The notes under the pieces were generated by a model, which searched no databases, had not been told where the DNA came from, and saw only the letters and a list, made by a program, of their open reading frames with translations. Shown here in pieces: positions 9,473 through 18,734 of a DNA stretch of 64,000 nucleotides. The position numbers were made by a program, and so were the translations under genes. The DNA is from Bacillota bacterium (lineage in GTDB: Bacteria; Bacillota; Clostridia; Peptostreptococcales; Acidaminobacteraceae): the NCBI GenBank assembly GCA_030529225.1, contig JAUMXH010000010.1, positions 1 through 64,000 of the forward strand, in the 5' to 3' direction. Numbering within the stretch: the stretch's first letter is position 1; every line of letters starts with the position of its first letter.

Positions 9473-11230
9473 TTATAAAACCCTGGTCTTACCGTTGTAG
9501 ACGATTCCCTTGGCGCTGTCCAGCGTCACCACCTGGCCGTCTTCGAGCACGTCAAAGGCATCGGGCACGCCGACCACCGAAGGAATCTTCATATTGATTG
9601 CCGAGATCGCCGCGTGCGAGGTGAAACCCCCGTCCAGGACAATCATACCGAGCAGCCTCTCCATGACCGGAATCATGGTCCTGTCGGTCATCCTACAGAC
9701 CATGATGTCACCGTGTTCAATCAGTTCCTCCGCTCGTTCGGGCTCTTTGACAAACTTGACCTTGCCGCTGACGACCTTGTTGCCGAGTCCGATTCCCTTG
9801 AGCAGGATGTCTCCCACCAAGTGCACCCGCATCAGGTTGGTCGCCCCCGCGACACCGACCGGAACGCCGGCCGTGAAGACCAGGATTTCTCCGGCTTTTA
9901 TCAGATTTTTCTGCATCGCGGTTTCCAGAGAGCGAGCAAAGATCTGTTCAATGTTGTCGTGGTTGATGGTGTCGATCGAGGTCACGCCCCAAATCAGGCT
10001 GAGCTTTCTTCGGACCGAGTTCTTGCTGCAGGCCGCGACGATGTTCGCCTTCGGCCTCAGCGCGGAAATCTTTCTGGCGGTAAAGCCCGAGGAAGTCGCG
10101 GTCAAAATCACAGAGGCGTTCAAGTCGTTTGCAGTGGTTACGGTCGCGTGGGAAACCGCAAAGGTCACATCCTTGTCGCTTGCGTTCTTCCGCTTCAGGT
10201 ACATATTCTCATAATCCAAGTTTTTTTCCGCATTTTTAGCAATTTTGGCCATGGTTTTCACGGCCTCCACAGGGTACTTCCCGCTCGCGGTCTCTCCCGA
10301 GAGCATGATGGCATCGGTCCCGTCATAGATTGCATTCGCGATGTCGGTCGCCTCGGCACGGGTAGGTCTCGGATTGCGAATCATCGAATCGAGCATCTGG
10401 GTCGCGGTAATCACCGGCTTTCCTGCCAAGTTGCACTTGCGGATGATCTCCTTCTGCACAATCGGCACCTCTTCCATCGGAATCTCGACGCCCAAATCCC
10501 CTCGGGCAATCATAATCCCGTCGGAGAGCTCTATGATTTCGTCGATGTTCTTGACACCCTTGGCGTTCTCAATCTTGGAAATGACCTGGATGGAATCGCC
10601 GTCATTCTCCTCGAGCACCTTTCTGACCGCAAAGACGTCATCGGCACAGCGGATAAACGAGGCCGCCAGGAAATCGATCTCGTGCTTGATGCCGAACTTG
10701 ATGTCCTTGATGTCCTCCTCGGTGACCGAAGGCATGTTGATGTCCACATAGGGAACGTTCACGCCCTTGTAATTGCTGACTTCCCCGCCGTTCAAAATCT
10801 CGCAGACGATTTCCGTGCCGTCCTTGATTTCGAGCACCTTCAGCTCGATCAACCCGTCGTCAATCAGGATCCTGCAGCCGATTTCCACCTCGTTCGGCAA
10901 GTTCTTGTACGAGACCGAGCAGATGCTCGCATCCCCGTCCAAATCCCGCGTGCTGAGGGTAAACTTATCCCCGGTCTTCAGCAGGACCTTTCCGTCTTTA
11001 AAATTTCCGGTCCGGATCTCCGGCCCCTTGGTATCGAGCAGGATGGCGACCGGCACTTTGAGTTCGCTCCTGACCGTCTTGATCATCTGAATGTTATCGC
11101 CGTGGCTTTCATAGCTTCCGTGCGAAAAATTGAGCCTCGCCACATTGAGTCCGCTGTGAACCATTTCCGTAAAAATTTCAGGGCTTGCGCTCGCAGGCCC
11201 AAGGGTGCACACTATCTTGGTCTTTTTCAT
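9473..11230 (-). CDS. pyk: Pyruvate kinase with C-terminal PEP-utilising domain
   Basis: Converts phosphoenolpyruvate and ADP to pyruvate and ATP, the last step of glycolysis. The 585-residue length is that of the long Gram-positive form. Residues 1-470 are the catalytic TIM barrel with B domain and allosteric C domain (KIVCTLGPAS at the start, MIARGDLGVEIPMEEV near 240). Residues about 490-585 are the extra PEP-utiliser mobile domain with the phospho-histidine-type motif GGFTSHAAI. It follows pfkA by 46 bases, so two irreversible glycolytic steps are co-expressed, as in many Firmicutes. Confidence 0.97.
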   Translation of the reverse strand: MKKTKIVCTLGPASASPEIFTEMVHSGLNVARLNFSHGSYESHGDNIQMIKTVRSELKVPVAILLDTKGPEIRTGNFKDGKVLLKTGDKFTLSTRDLDGDASICSVSYKNLPNEVEIGCRILIDDGLIELKVLEIKDGTEIVCEILNGGEVSNYKGVNVPYVDINMPSVTEEDIKDIKFGIKHEIDFLAASFIRCADDVFAVRKVLEENDGDSIQVISKIENAKGVKNIDEIIELSDGIMIARGDLGVEIPMEEVPIVQKEIIRKCNLAGKPVITATQMLDSMIRNPRPTRAEATDIANAIYDGTDAIMLSGETASGKYPVEAVKTMAKIAKNAEKNLDYENMYLKRKNASDKDVTFAVSHATVTTANDLNASVILTATSSGFTARKISALRPKANIVAACSKNSVRRKLSLIWGVTSIDTINHDNIEQIFARSLETAMQKNLIKAGEILVFTAGVPVGVAGATNLMRVHLVGDILLKGIGLGNKVVSGKVKFVKEPERAEELIEHGDIMVCRMTDRTMIPVMERLLGMIVLDGGFTSHAAISAINMKIPSVVGVPDAFDVLEDGQVVTLDSAKGIVYNGKTRVL

Positions 11231-11276
11231 ACCTTCCTCCCTACAAAGGTTTCAGAATCGCTCTTTCCACGCCCTA

Positions 11277-12236
11277 TTAAAGCGACAGGATTTCCGCCAA
11301 TTTTACCGCCTCCTCGTCGACCGTCTTGGTCATCGAGAGGGCCTCGCTGATGTCCATATCAAAGATTTCCTTGCCGTCCAGCCCGACCACCCGAGAGGAT
11401 CTTCCCTCGAGCAGGGTGTTGATTGCGTGGTAGGAGAAGCGCGCCGCTAGGTTTCGGTCGAAGACCGTCGGCGACCCGCCCCTCTGCAGGTGGCCGATGA
11501 CGGTCACCGTGGTCGACAAGTTGAGTTTCAGATTGATGTAATTCGCGCAGTCGTAGGCGCTCATCGCCCCTTCCGCCACGATGATAATGTGGTGCTGTTT
11601 TCCGCGCTCGTTACCGGCGACAATCTTCTCACAGAGAAGGTCCATATCCCGGTCGAGTTCCGGGATCAGGATGCCGTCCGCGCCGCCCGCCAGACCCGAG
11701 AAGATTGCGATGTCACCGCAGTGTCTGCCCATGACTTCGATGATGCTGACCCGCTTGTGGGAAGAAGAGGTGTCCCTCAGGTTGCCGATGGCAGTCAAAA
11801 CCGTGTTCAGTGCGGTGTCGTAGCCGATCGTGGAATCGGTGTACTCAAGGTCGTTGTCTATGGTCGCCGGTATCCCGACGGTCCGGATGCCCGCCTTGGA
11901 AAGCTTCTCCGCACCGCGGAAGGAACCGTCCCCGCCGATGACGACCAGGCCGTCCGCAGCGAGCTTTTTGATGCTCTCAAGCGCCTTTGCGAAGCCCTTT
12001 TCTTCGGTAAACTCCTTGCTTCTGGAAGTTTGCAGAACCGTGCCGCCCCGGTCGATGATGTCGCCGACCGAACGCAAATTGAGCGCCTGGACATCGCCCT
12101 GCATCAGCCCGGCATAGCCGCGGTTGACCCCAAGCACCTCCAAGTTGTTGTAGATTGCGATCCTCACGCAGGCCCGTATCGCCGCATTCATCCCGGGCGC
12201 ATCTCCGCCGCTGGTCAAAATCATGATTCGTTTCAC
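11277..12236 (-). CDS. pfkA: ATP-dependent 6-phosphofructokinase
   Basis: Phosphorylates fructose 6-phosphate with ATP, the committed step of glycolysis. The 319-residue length is standard for the bacterial ATP enzyme. Motifs: ILTSGGDAPGMNAAIRA at the N-terminus, the nucleotide-binding GGDGSFRGA near residue 103 (the glycine after GGDG is absent, as in ATP-type enzymes), the catalytic PATIDND near 124, and EVMGRHCGDIA near 166. It lies 21 bases after dnaE and 46 before pyk. A dnaE-pfkA-pyk order is common in Firmicutes. Confidence 0.97.
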   Translation of the reverse strand: MKRIMILTSGGDAPGMNAAIRACVRIAIYNNLEVLGVNRGYAGLMQGDVQALNLRSVGDIIDRGGTVLQTSRSKEFTEEKGFAKALESIKKLAADGLVVIGGDGSFRGAEKLSKAGIRTVGIPATIDNDLEYTDSTIGYDTALNTVLTAIGNLRDTSSSHKRVSIIEVMGRHCGDIAIFSGLAGGADGILIPELDRDMDLLCEKIVAGNERGKQHHIIIVAEGAMSAYDCANYINLKLNLSTTVTVIGHLQRGGSPTVFDRNLAARFSYHAINTLLEGRSSRVVGLDGKEIFDMDISEALSMTKTVDEEAVKLAEILSL

Positions 12237-12257
12237 AGCTCTCTCCTTATCCCGCCC

Positions 12258-15200
12258 TCAGGCCTTCTCCACTCGGATGTTGGATTCTCCGTACTTCTCC
12301 TTCAACTCGCACAAAAGGTCATAATTCAATGCGAGCCGGTTCTTAAACTTCCTGCTCCGCGAAAAGGCCTCCTCAAAGAGGATGAGCTCGAATCCGTCGC
12401 TCGCAGTCGGAAGGGATTCGATGTAGCGCTTGCCCTCGGGATCCAAACGCTTGACGCGGATATATATTTTATTGGTACCCCCTTGCGGATGAAAAAAAGA
12501 CCTGCCCACCCCGGCAATCTCGAGCATTTTTGCTTCCAAAAACGGCGCGTCGTACTCCGGAACCGGAGTCATCACAAATGACGGGGCCTGCGCATCCATG
12601 GGAACGAAGTCGGCCAGACTGATCTGCGAGGCCGCCCGCCTTGCTCGCGGACTCAGCTCGGCGTGCATCTTCTCAAAGTTATGAATAATTGTTGCGATAT
12701 TCACCGAAAAGCAGTCGAGGGCCCCCGAGAAAGCCAGTGCTTCAATGGACTTCCTGTTCAGGGCTTCGGCCGGCAAAGCGGCATAGAAGGCTTCCAACGT
12801 TTGCGGGAACTTCCCCTGTTTTTGGAGCTTCTCGATTTCCGAAACGGTATGGGAACCCACAAATTTCAGCGCGCTGAGCGGGTAGCGGATGCCCCCGTCC
12901 TCGAGTCGAAAGAGCGCCGAACTGCGGCCCGCATCGGGCGGCAGGAGCGCGATATTCATGTTCTTGGCATCGTGCAAATAGCGATGCAACTTTCCCTTTT
13001 CGTTGGAGTGGAGCTCCGAGTTCAGCAGGCAGAGCATGAACTCCTTGGGGTAGTTCGCCTTCAAATAGGCCATCCGATAGGCGATGATCGCGTAGGCCGC
13101 CGCATGGGATTTGTTGAAGGCGTACTTGGCAAAGTCCGCGATGGATTCAAAAATCTTCTCCGCAAGTTCCTCTTCGATTCCGTTGGCAAGGGCCCCGGGG
13201 ATCCCGAGCTCCGGGTTCCCGTAAAGAAAGTTCTGTTTTTCCTCTTCCATGATTTCCCGATCCTTCTTGGACATCGCCCGTCGGATGCGGTCGGCCCTGC
13301 CGTAGGAAAAGCCGGCCAGGGACCGCGCAATCTCGATGACCTGCTCCTGATAGACCAAGCAACCGTAGGTCTTCTCCAGAATCGGTTTCAGGAGGGGGTG
13401 TTCCCATCGAATCGAAGCGGGATGTTTTCGGTTCTGCAGGAGCTGCGGGATGAAGGCCGAAGGGCCCGGTCTGAAAATCGAGATGCCGATGATGATGTCT
13501 TCGAGGTTTCGCGGTTTGAGTCTGCTGAAAAACTGCATCATCCCGCGGGATTCCAGTTGAAAGATGCCCACGTTGTTCCCGCTCGAAAGGAGCTTGTAGG
13601 TCCTTTCATCGTCAAAGGCGTTCTCAAAGGCCCGCAGGTCAAACGCCTGATTTTCTTGCAAGAGTTCCAGCACCTTGCCGACGATGCTCAGCTTTTTCAA
13701 GCTCAGAAGGTCCATCTTGACCAGACCGAGCTTCTTGACATCGTTCATATCGTACTGGGTGCAGACATGGGTCTTGACGAGGGTCGGAACCAGGTCGGTC
13801 AGCTTTTCCTTGGCAATCAGCACCCCCGCCGCGTGAATGGAGCTGTGGCGCGGAAGCCCCTCCAGCTTACGCGCATAGTCCAGCAGGGTTTTGATTCCGG
13901 CGTCTTTCAAGTGGAGCTCTTTCAGGCCCGGCGACTTTTCGAGCGCCGCATCGATCGTAATATCAAGCTCCTTCGGTACCAGGGAGCTGATCTGATTCAG
14001 GGACTCTTGCGAAAAACCGAGGGCCTTGCCCACATCCTTGATGACCTGCCTTGCGCTCAGGGTTCCGAAGGTGATGATCTGGGCAACCCTGTCCTTGCCG
14101 TAGCGCCCGATGATGTAGTTCAGAACCTCTTCCCGCCTGTCGTCCTGAAAATCGATGTCCAAATCCGGCATGTCCAGCCGCTCCGGATTCAGAAAGCGCT
14201 CAAAGAGAAGGTCGTGTTCCAGAGGGTCGATGTCGGTGATGCCGAGCAAAAAACAGAGCAGGGAGCCGCCTCCCGAGCCCCTGCCCGGGCCGACCTGGAT
14301 TCCGTTTTCCTTGGCGAAACGGACGTAGTCCTCGCAAATCAAAAAGTAGTCTTCAAAGCCCATCTTGGAGATGACCGAGAGTTCGTAGTCCATGCGTTCG
14401 CGAATCTTGCGCACGCGTTCGCTCGCGTCCGCGTTTGCGGGATCCGAATGCGTCCGGTCGCTTTGCCCGCCCGCGAAGAGCTCGGGATAGCGTTTCACAA
14501 GCCCCGCCTCACAGTTCGCCCTGAGCTCCGCGCCCGAAGAAGAGCCGTCTTCCCGGAAGCGCGGCATGTGGTAGGTATCGAAGCGGAACTCAAACTTGCA
14601 GGAATCCGCGAGCCGTTTCGTGTTGAACAGCGCCTCGGGGCAGGCTCGAAACGCCTGCTCCATCTGCTCGGGCGAGTGCATGTAGTAGCGCTCGGAATCG
14701 AGAACCTTCCTATCTTTGTCCGCCAGGAGGGTGCCGTTCCGGATACACGAAAGCAGCTCCTGAAAGATTGCGTCCTCCCGTTCGGCATAGTAGATTTCGT
14801 TTACAGCCAAAAGCTTTAGGCCGGACAGTCTTGAAAAAGCGATTTTTTTGGAAAAGAGCTCATCCTCTTCCTGACTGACCCCGGAAGAGAGCGCCAGATA
14901 GAGGTTCTCGTGGCTGAAGATCCCGATGTAGGCCATCACAAAGGCCCCCGCTTCCCGCGCAAGATCCAGCCTGATCGCCTCATAGAGCGAGGAGTTCTTT
15001 AAGCCGAGCACCGCGATTAAGCCCGCAGAATGTTCCTCCACATCCGCGAGCGTCACATAGGGCCGGTACTCATCCTGCTCGTAAGCCAGGCTCAGGAGCC
15101 GGGAGAGGTTTTGGTAGCCCTCCTCATCTTTTACATAGAAGAGGAGCTCGGAGCTGACGGGCTCCATCGGATGCAGGACGCTCAGTTGGACGCCCAGAAG

Positions 15201-15392
15201 CGGCTTGATCCCCGCTTTTTTTGCCGCATCAAAAAATTTAACCGCCCCGAACAGGTTGTTTTTATCCGTGATTGCGAGGGCGTTCATCCCGAATGCTTTC
15301 ACCTTGTCGAAGATCGATTCAATTTTCACGAAACCTTCGAGCAGGCTGTAGGTCGTGTGAACCTGTAAGTGACAGAGCTCGTGCCGCATCAA
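12258..15392 (-). CDS. dnaE: DNA polymerase III alpha subunit, short DnaE form
   Basis: Replicative C-family polymerase; in low-G+C Firmicutes DnaE works beside PolC, extending primers chiefly on the lagging strand. The 1044 residues hold an N-terminal PHP domain (HLQVHTTYSLLEG), the palm with GPGRGSGGGSLL and the catalytic DLDIDFQDDRREEV near residue 410, then the fingers and tandem HhH region. The C-terminus is short. After EYDAPFLEAKMLEI near residue 935 it reaches a final alpha/beta segment with little room for the usual OB-fold, so it is about 70-110 residues below the Bacillus or E. coli lengths and close to streptococcal DnaE. The stop region overlaps nothing, and the start overlaps the exoA stop by 4 bases. 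Confidence 0.95.
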   Translation of the reverse strand: MMRHELCHLQVHTTYSLLEGFVKIESIFDKVKAFGMNALAITDKNNLFGAVKFFDAAKKAGIKPLLGVQLSVLHPMEPVSSELLFYVKDEEGYQNLSRLLSLAYEQDEYRPYVTLADVEEHSAGLIAVLGLKNSSLYEAIRLDLAREAGAFVMAYIGIFSHENLYLALSSGVSQEEDELFSKKIAFSRLSGLKLLAVNEIYYAEREDAIFQELLSCIRNGTLLADKDRKVLDSERYYMHSPEQMEQAFRACPEALFNTKRLADSCKFEFRFDTYHMPRFREDGSSSGAELRANCEAGLVKRYPELFAGGQSDRTHSDPANADASERVRKIRERMDYELSVISKMGFEDYFLICEDYVRFAKENGIQVGPGRGSGGGSLLCFLLGITDIDPLEHDLLFERFLNPERLDMPDLDIDFQDDRREEVLNYIIGRYGKDRVAQIITFGTLSARQVIKDVGKALGFSQESLNQISSLVPKELDITIDAALEKSPGLKELHLKDAGIKTLLDYARKLEGLPRHSSIHAAGVLIAKEKLTDLVPTLVKTHVCTQYDMNDVKKLGLVKMDLLSLKKLSIVGKVLELLQENQAFDLRAFENAFDDERTYKLLSSGNNVGIFQLESRGMMQFFSRLKPRNLEDIIIGISIFRPGPSAFIPQLLQNRKHPASIRWEHPLLKPILEKTYGCLVYQEQVIEIARSLAGFSYGRADRIRRAMSKKDREIMEEEKQNFLYGNPELGIPGALANGIEEELAEKIFESIADFAKYAFNKSHAAAYAIIAYRMAYLKANYPKEFMLCLLNSELHSNEKGKLHRYLHDAKNMNIALLPPDAGRSSALFRLEDGGIRYPLSALKFVGSHTVSEIEKLQKQGKFPQTLEAFYAALPAEALNRKSIEALAFSGALDCFSVNIATIIHNFEKMHAELSPRARRAASQISLADFVPMDAQAPSFVMTPVPEYDAPFLEAKMLEIAGVGRSFFHPQGGTNKIYIRVKRLDPEGKRYIESLPTASDGFELILFEEAFSRSRKFKNRLALNYDLLCELKEKYGESNIRVEKA

Positions 15393-16144
15393 ATCTCCAA
15401 TTCCAACATGACGGGGCAGTGGTCGGAGCCGAGGATTTCATCGTGGATTTCCGCCTTTTTGATTTGATCTTTCAGGCTCTCCGACACCACAAAATAGTCG
15501 ATTCTCCAGCCTACGTTTCGATCCCTGGCCCTGGTTCGATACGACCACCACGAGTAGCGCTCGGCGAGGTCCGGATAGAGGTAGCGGAAGCTGTCAATAA
15601 AGCCGCTCTCCAGTAATTTGCTCATCTTTTCCCTCTCCTCGTCCGAAAATCCCGGGCTCTTTCTGTTGTCCTCCGGATTTTTCAGATCGATTTCCTGATG
15701 GGCGACATTCAGATCCCCGCACAGGACCACCGGCTTTTTCTCGTTCAACTTGAGTAAGTAGGCTCTGAAATCGTCCTCCCAGCTTTCGCGGTACGGCAGG
15801 CGCTTGAGCCCGCCCTGCGCATTCGGGGTGTATACGTTGACCAAGTGAAACTTGTCGAACTCCAGGGTGATGACCCTGCCCTCCTGATCGTGTTCTTCGA
15901 TGCCGATGTCGTAGGTCACGCTGAGGGGCTCGATCTTGCTGAAGACCGCCGTCCCCGAGTAGCCCTTCTTCACGGCCTGATTCCAGTACTGCTTGTAACC
16001 TGCAAGGTCCAAGTCGACCTGGCCGACCTGGCACTTGGTCTCCTGGATGCAGAACACATCCGCATCGACCTGGTTAAAATATTCCAAGAAGTTTTTTTGC
16101 AAAACCGCTCTGATTCCGTTTACATTCCATGATATCATTTTCAT
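15389..16144 (-). CDS. exoA: Exodeoxyribonuclease III / AP endonuclease
   Basis: Cleaves DNA 5' to abasic sites and removes blocked 3' ends in base-excision repair. The 251-residue length fits ExoA/Xth. Active-site motifs: ISWNVNGIRA, IQETKCQ (metal-binding Glu), GDLNVAH, GWRIDYFVVS and the terminal SDHCPV (catalytic His). GGGAG precedes the ATG. It is first in a predicted exoA-dnaE-pfkA-pyk operon, overlapping dnaE by 4 bases. Confidence 0.96.
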   Translation of the reverse strand: MKMISWNVNGIRAVLQKNFLEYFNQVDADVFCIQETKCQVGQVDLDLAGYKQYWNQAVKKGYSGTAVFSKIEPLSVTYDIGIEEHDQEGRVITLEFDKFHLVNVYTPNAQGGLKRLPYRESWEDDFRAYLLKLNEKKPVVLCGDLNVAHQEIDLKNPEDNRKSPGFSDEEREKMSKLLESGFIDSFRYLYPDLAERYSWWSYRTRARDRNVGWRIDYFVVSESLKDQIKKAEIHDEILGSDHCPVMLELEI

Positions 16145-16183
16145 TTTTACTATCTCCCGGTCTTTTTGATTCCCTTTGTAAAA

Positions 16184-16211
16184 AGTATAGCATAAGAAGG
16201 GGGCATATCAA
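16184..16211 (-). promoter_or_regulatory. Promoter of the exoA-dnaE-pfkA-pyk operon
   Basis: TTGATA at 16206-16211 (minus strand), a 16-base spacer and TATACT at 16184-16189 preceded by TGC, an extended -10 element. It lies about 40 bases before the exoA start. Confidence 0.75.
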
Positions 16212-16248
16212 ATAGAAAATCGCGGGGCAAAGGGCCCTCGCTCTCCTA

Positions 16249-16277
16249 TTCCCAAAGCGCGGAAACTGTGCTAGAAT
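16249..16277 (+). promoter_or_regulatory. Promoter of the Dabb-chromate transporter operon
   Basis: TTCCCA, a 17-base spacer and TAGAAT preceded by TGC (extended -10), about 47 bases before the Dabb start. The -35 match is only partial. Confidence 0.5.
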
Positions 16278-16323
16278 GAAAGGCACAAAGGCATCGCGAG
16301 TTTAAGAAAGGAAAAGACAGAAC

Positions 16324-16623
16324 ATGAAATTCATACACACCGTCCTCTGGAACCTGCAAGAGGGAAAGAGCTACGAGGACTATAAAAAGATTGCAGACTT
16401 ATTGTTGGAACTGAAGGACTTGATTCCGGAGCTCAAGGAGGCCGAGGTCGGCTTTGCGGATGTCAAGGCGGACGAGAGCACCAGACAGATTTGCCTGGTG
16501 ACTTACTTTGCGAGCGAAGAGGATTACATCGTTTACAGAGACCACCCGGAACATGTGAGGGTGAAGGGCGAAATTCAGAAGGTATTCACCGACCGAGTCG
16601 TGGCCGATGTTAAAGCCGAGTAA
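16324..16623 (+). CDS. Dabb (stress-responsive alpha/beta-barrel) domain protein
   Basis: A 99-residue single-domain protein of the dimeric alpha-beta barrel type. It begins FIHTVLWNL, as this family typically does, and includes YRDHPEHVRVKGEIQKVF, which matches the C-terminal Dabb block. Family members range from small stress proteins to cyclases, so the reaction is unknown. It heads a plus-strand operon with two chromate-transporter halves and shares 17 bases with the first of them, so it may be functionally tied to that transport. Confidence 0.75.
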   Translation: MKFIHTVLWNLQEGKSYEDYKKIADLLLELKDLIPELKEAEVGFADVKADESTRQICLVTYFASEEDYIVYRDHPEHVRVKGEIQKVFTDRVVADVKAE

Positions 16624-17206
16624 GCTTGCGCTCTACAAAACCTTGTTTTTATCCACGCTGAGCCTGAGCGCTTTCACCTTTGGCGGAGGATATGTCATCG
16701 TTCCCTTAATGAAGAAACAATTCGTGGATCGGCTCGGCTTGCTCGAGGAAGAAGAGATGCTGAACATGATTGTCATCGCGCAGAGCGCCCCGGGGCCGAT
16801 TGCCGTGAACACGGCGATTTTGCTGGGCTACCGCCTGGGCGGTTTTTTGGGTGCGCTTTGTACGGTCTTGGGCGCCGTCCTCCCTCCCCTGATCACGATC
16901 AGCATCCTGTCCTACTTTTACGAAAGTTTTAAGGACAACAGGGTGGTCGGAACCTTTTTAAAAGGGCTTCAGATCGGAGCTTCCGCGTTGATTCTGCAGG
17001 TGGTCTACAATATGGGAAAAACGCTGATGAAAAAAGACCGCCTCTTTCACGCGAGTATCGGGATTGCGGCCTTTCTGGGTGCCTTCGTTCTGAAGCTCAA
17101 CGTGGTCTACCTGATATTGGGCGCGGCGGCCATTGGAATCGCTCGCTTCTTCCTGTTCGGATTCCGGCAGGAGGAACAGGACCGAACGGGAGGAGACAAA
17201 CAATGA
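16607..17206 (+). CDS. Chromate transporter, half-size subunit 1
   Basis: A 199-residue membrane protein of the CHR (chromate ion transporter) family, short-chain type. Diagnostic elements are FTFGGGYVIVPLMKKQFV near residue 23 and AQSAPGPIAVNTAILLGYRLGG near residue 60. About five or six hydrophobic helices are visible. Short CHR proteins work as pairs made from adjacent genes in opposite membrane orientation. The partner starts 4 bases before this gene's stop. The natural substrate is often not chromate, so the transported anion is uncertain. The start overlaps the Dabb gene by 17 bases and has only a weak ribosome-binding site. Confidence 0.88.
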   Translation: MLKPSKLALYKTLFLSTLSLSAFTFGGGYVIVPLMKKQFVDRLGLLEEEEMLNMIVIAQSAPGPIAVNTAILLGYRLGGFLGALCTVLGAVLPPLITISILSYFYESFKDNRVVGTFLKGLQIGASALILQVVYNMGKTLMKKDRLFHASIGIAAFLGAFVLKLNVVYLILGAAAIGIARFFLFGFRQEEQDRTGGDKQ

Positions 17207-17763
17207 CCTCCCTAATGGAACTATACATCAGTTTTTTTCAAATCGGGCTCTTCAGTATTGGAGGGGGGCTTGCCTCTCTGCCGCTGATTCAGGAAGAGAT
17301 TGTAAACGCAAAGGCTTGGCTGAGCATGGCCGAGTTTTCCGACCTTGTGAGCATCGCCCAAATGACGCCCGGACCGATTGCACTGAACGCGGCGACCTTC
17401 GTCGGCACAAAGATGGCCGGCATCCGCGGCGCCGTCATAGCGACCCTGGGTAACATCAGCCCGTCGATTCTCTTGGTGTCCCTGCTCGCGTTTTTATTCT
17501 TTCGGTATCGCAATCTGAAAGCGATTCAGGGAGCCCTCTACGGTTTGAAACCGGCATCGATCGCGCTGATCGCATCGGCGGGACTCAGCATTTTTATCCT
17601 CGCGATATGGGGCAAGGAAGGGGTTTCTCTTAACCCGAAGAACTGCAACCTGACGGGGCTGCTCCTCTTTCCGGTCTGCCTCTTTGTACTGCAGCGCTAC
17701 AAGGTGCATCCAATCCTCGTGATGCTCGGAACGGGCGTCCTCTATACGCTGATTTCCCTATAA
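17203..17763 (+). CDS. Chromate transporter, half-size subunit 2
   Basis: A 186-residue CHR-family membrane protein and second half of the pair. It repeats the same signatures (FSIGGGLASLPLIQEEIV near residue 16; AQMTPGPIALNAATFVG near 50). GGAGG lies upstream within the preceding gene, and the 4-base overlap implies coupled translation at equal dosage. Confidence 0.88.
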   Translation: MTSLMELYISFFQIGLFSIGGGLASLPLIQEEIVNAKAWLSMAEFSDLVSIAQMTPGPIALNAATFVGTKMAGIRGAVIATLGNISPSILLVSLLAFLFFRYRNLKAIQGALYGLKPASIALIASAGLSIFILAIWGKEGVSLNPKNCNLTGLLLFPVCLFVLQRYKVHPILVMLGTGVLYTLISL

Positions 17764-17776
17764 GAGGAGGAATAGA

Positions 17777-18622
17777 ATGTCAAAAGTGAAAAAAGACACC
17801 ATTGAAGCAAAAGGATTTGCCATTCAAGTCTATACTGAAGATTTTAAAAATGACTACATCAGTCTCACAGATATTGCCAAATACAAGAATGCAGAAGAGC
17901 CCAATGTAGTCGTCGCCAATTGGATGAGAAACCATAATACAATAGAGTATTTAGGAATATGGGAGCAGTTAAATAACCTTGATTTTAACCCCCTCGAATT
18001 CGAGGGGTTTTTGAAAGATGCCGGCAGTAATGCTTTCACTCTATCTCCACAGAAGTGGGTTAATACTACAAATGCAAAAGGAATTTATGTGAAAGTCGGA
18101 AGAGGTGGCGGCACTTTTGCACATAAGGATATCGCTTTTAAATTTGCTTCATGGATTTCAGCAGAGTTTGAGTTATACATCTTGAAAGACTATCAAAGAT
18201 TAAAAGATGACGAAAACTCAAGGTTGTCACTAAGTTGGAATCTTCATAGAGAGATTTCAAAAATCAATTATCGAATCCATACCGATGCCATTAAAGCCTA
18301 CCTCTTAGCGGATCTTACGAGTGAACAGCTATCGTACGCATACGCAAGTGAAGCGGATATGCTTAATGTAGCACTGTTCAACAAGAGGGCAAAACAATGG
18401 CGTGAGGAAAATCCGGACTTGAAAGGCAATATTAGGGATTATGCAAGCCTCAATGAACTTTTGGTACTCGCCAATATGGAAAGTTATAATGCCATCTTGA
18501 TTGAAAAAGGCGTAGGGCAGAAGGAGAGAATGATTGAGCTTAGAAAACTGGCAAGAACACTGTTGATCTCACTTGAAAAACTTAGTGACGGAGGCATTAA
18601 AAGATTGGAAGGAAAGAAGTAA
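17777..18622 (+). CDS. KilA-N domain DNA-binding protein
   Basis: A 281-residue protein with an N-terminal KilA-N domain (ISLTDIAKYKNAEEPN near residue 25; PLEFEGF near 75; GRGGGTFAHKDIAFKFASWI near 110), a fold related to APSES/Bro-N DNA-binding domains. It is widespread in phages and mobile elements. The C-terminal 130 residues are helical, with no named domain that I recognise. GAGGAGG stands 8 bases before the ATG, and it begins only 13 bases after the chromate transporter pair. Codon use is more A/T-rich than upstream, which suggests a separate origin. A terminator-like hairpin lies inside the coding region. Confidence 0.85.
   Translation: MSKVKKDTIEAKGFAIQVYTEDFKNDYISLTDIAKYKNAEEPNVVVANWMRNHNTIEYLGIWEQLNNLDFNPLEFEGFLKDAGSNAFTLSPQKWVNTTNAKGIYVKVGRGGGTFAHKDIAFKFASWISAEFELYILKDYQRLKDDENSRLSLSWNLHREISKINYRIHTDAIKAYLLADLTSEQLSYAYASEADMLNVALFNKRAKQWREENPDLKGNIRDYASLNELLVLANMESYNAILIEKGVGQKERMIELRKLARTLLISLEKLSDGGIKRLEGKK
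17989..18012 (+). other. Terminator-like palindrome inside the KilA-N gene
   Basis: CCCCTCGAATTCGAGGGG is a perfect 18-base palindrome, folding as a 7-bp stem with an AATT loop, and is followed at once by TTTTT. It encodes the conserved PLEFEGF segment, so it is in frame. Confidence 0.6.
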
Positions 18623-18734
18623 TAACTTTCAGTTTATAGATAGATGCATAAAGGGGAACTTGAATCTGAAAGCATTGATTCTACTACGTGATTCTAGACC
18701 CGGCTCTCCTACCGACCCGCAACGTACGCTTCTG

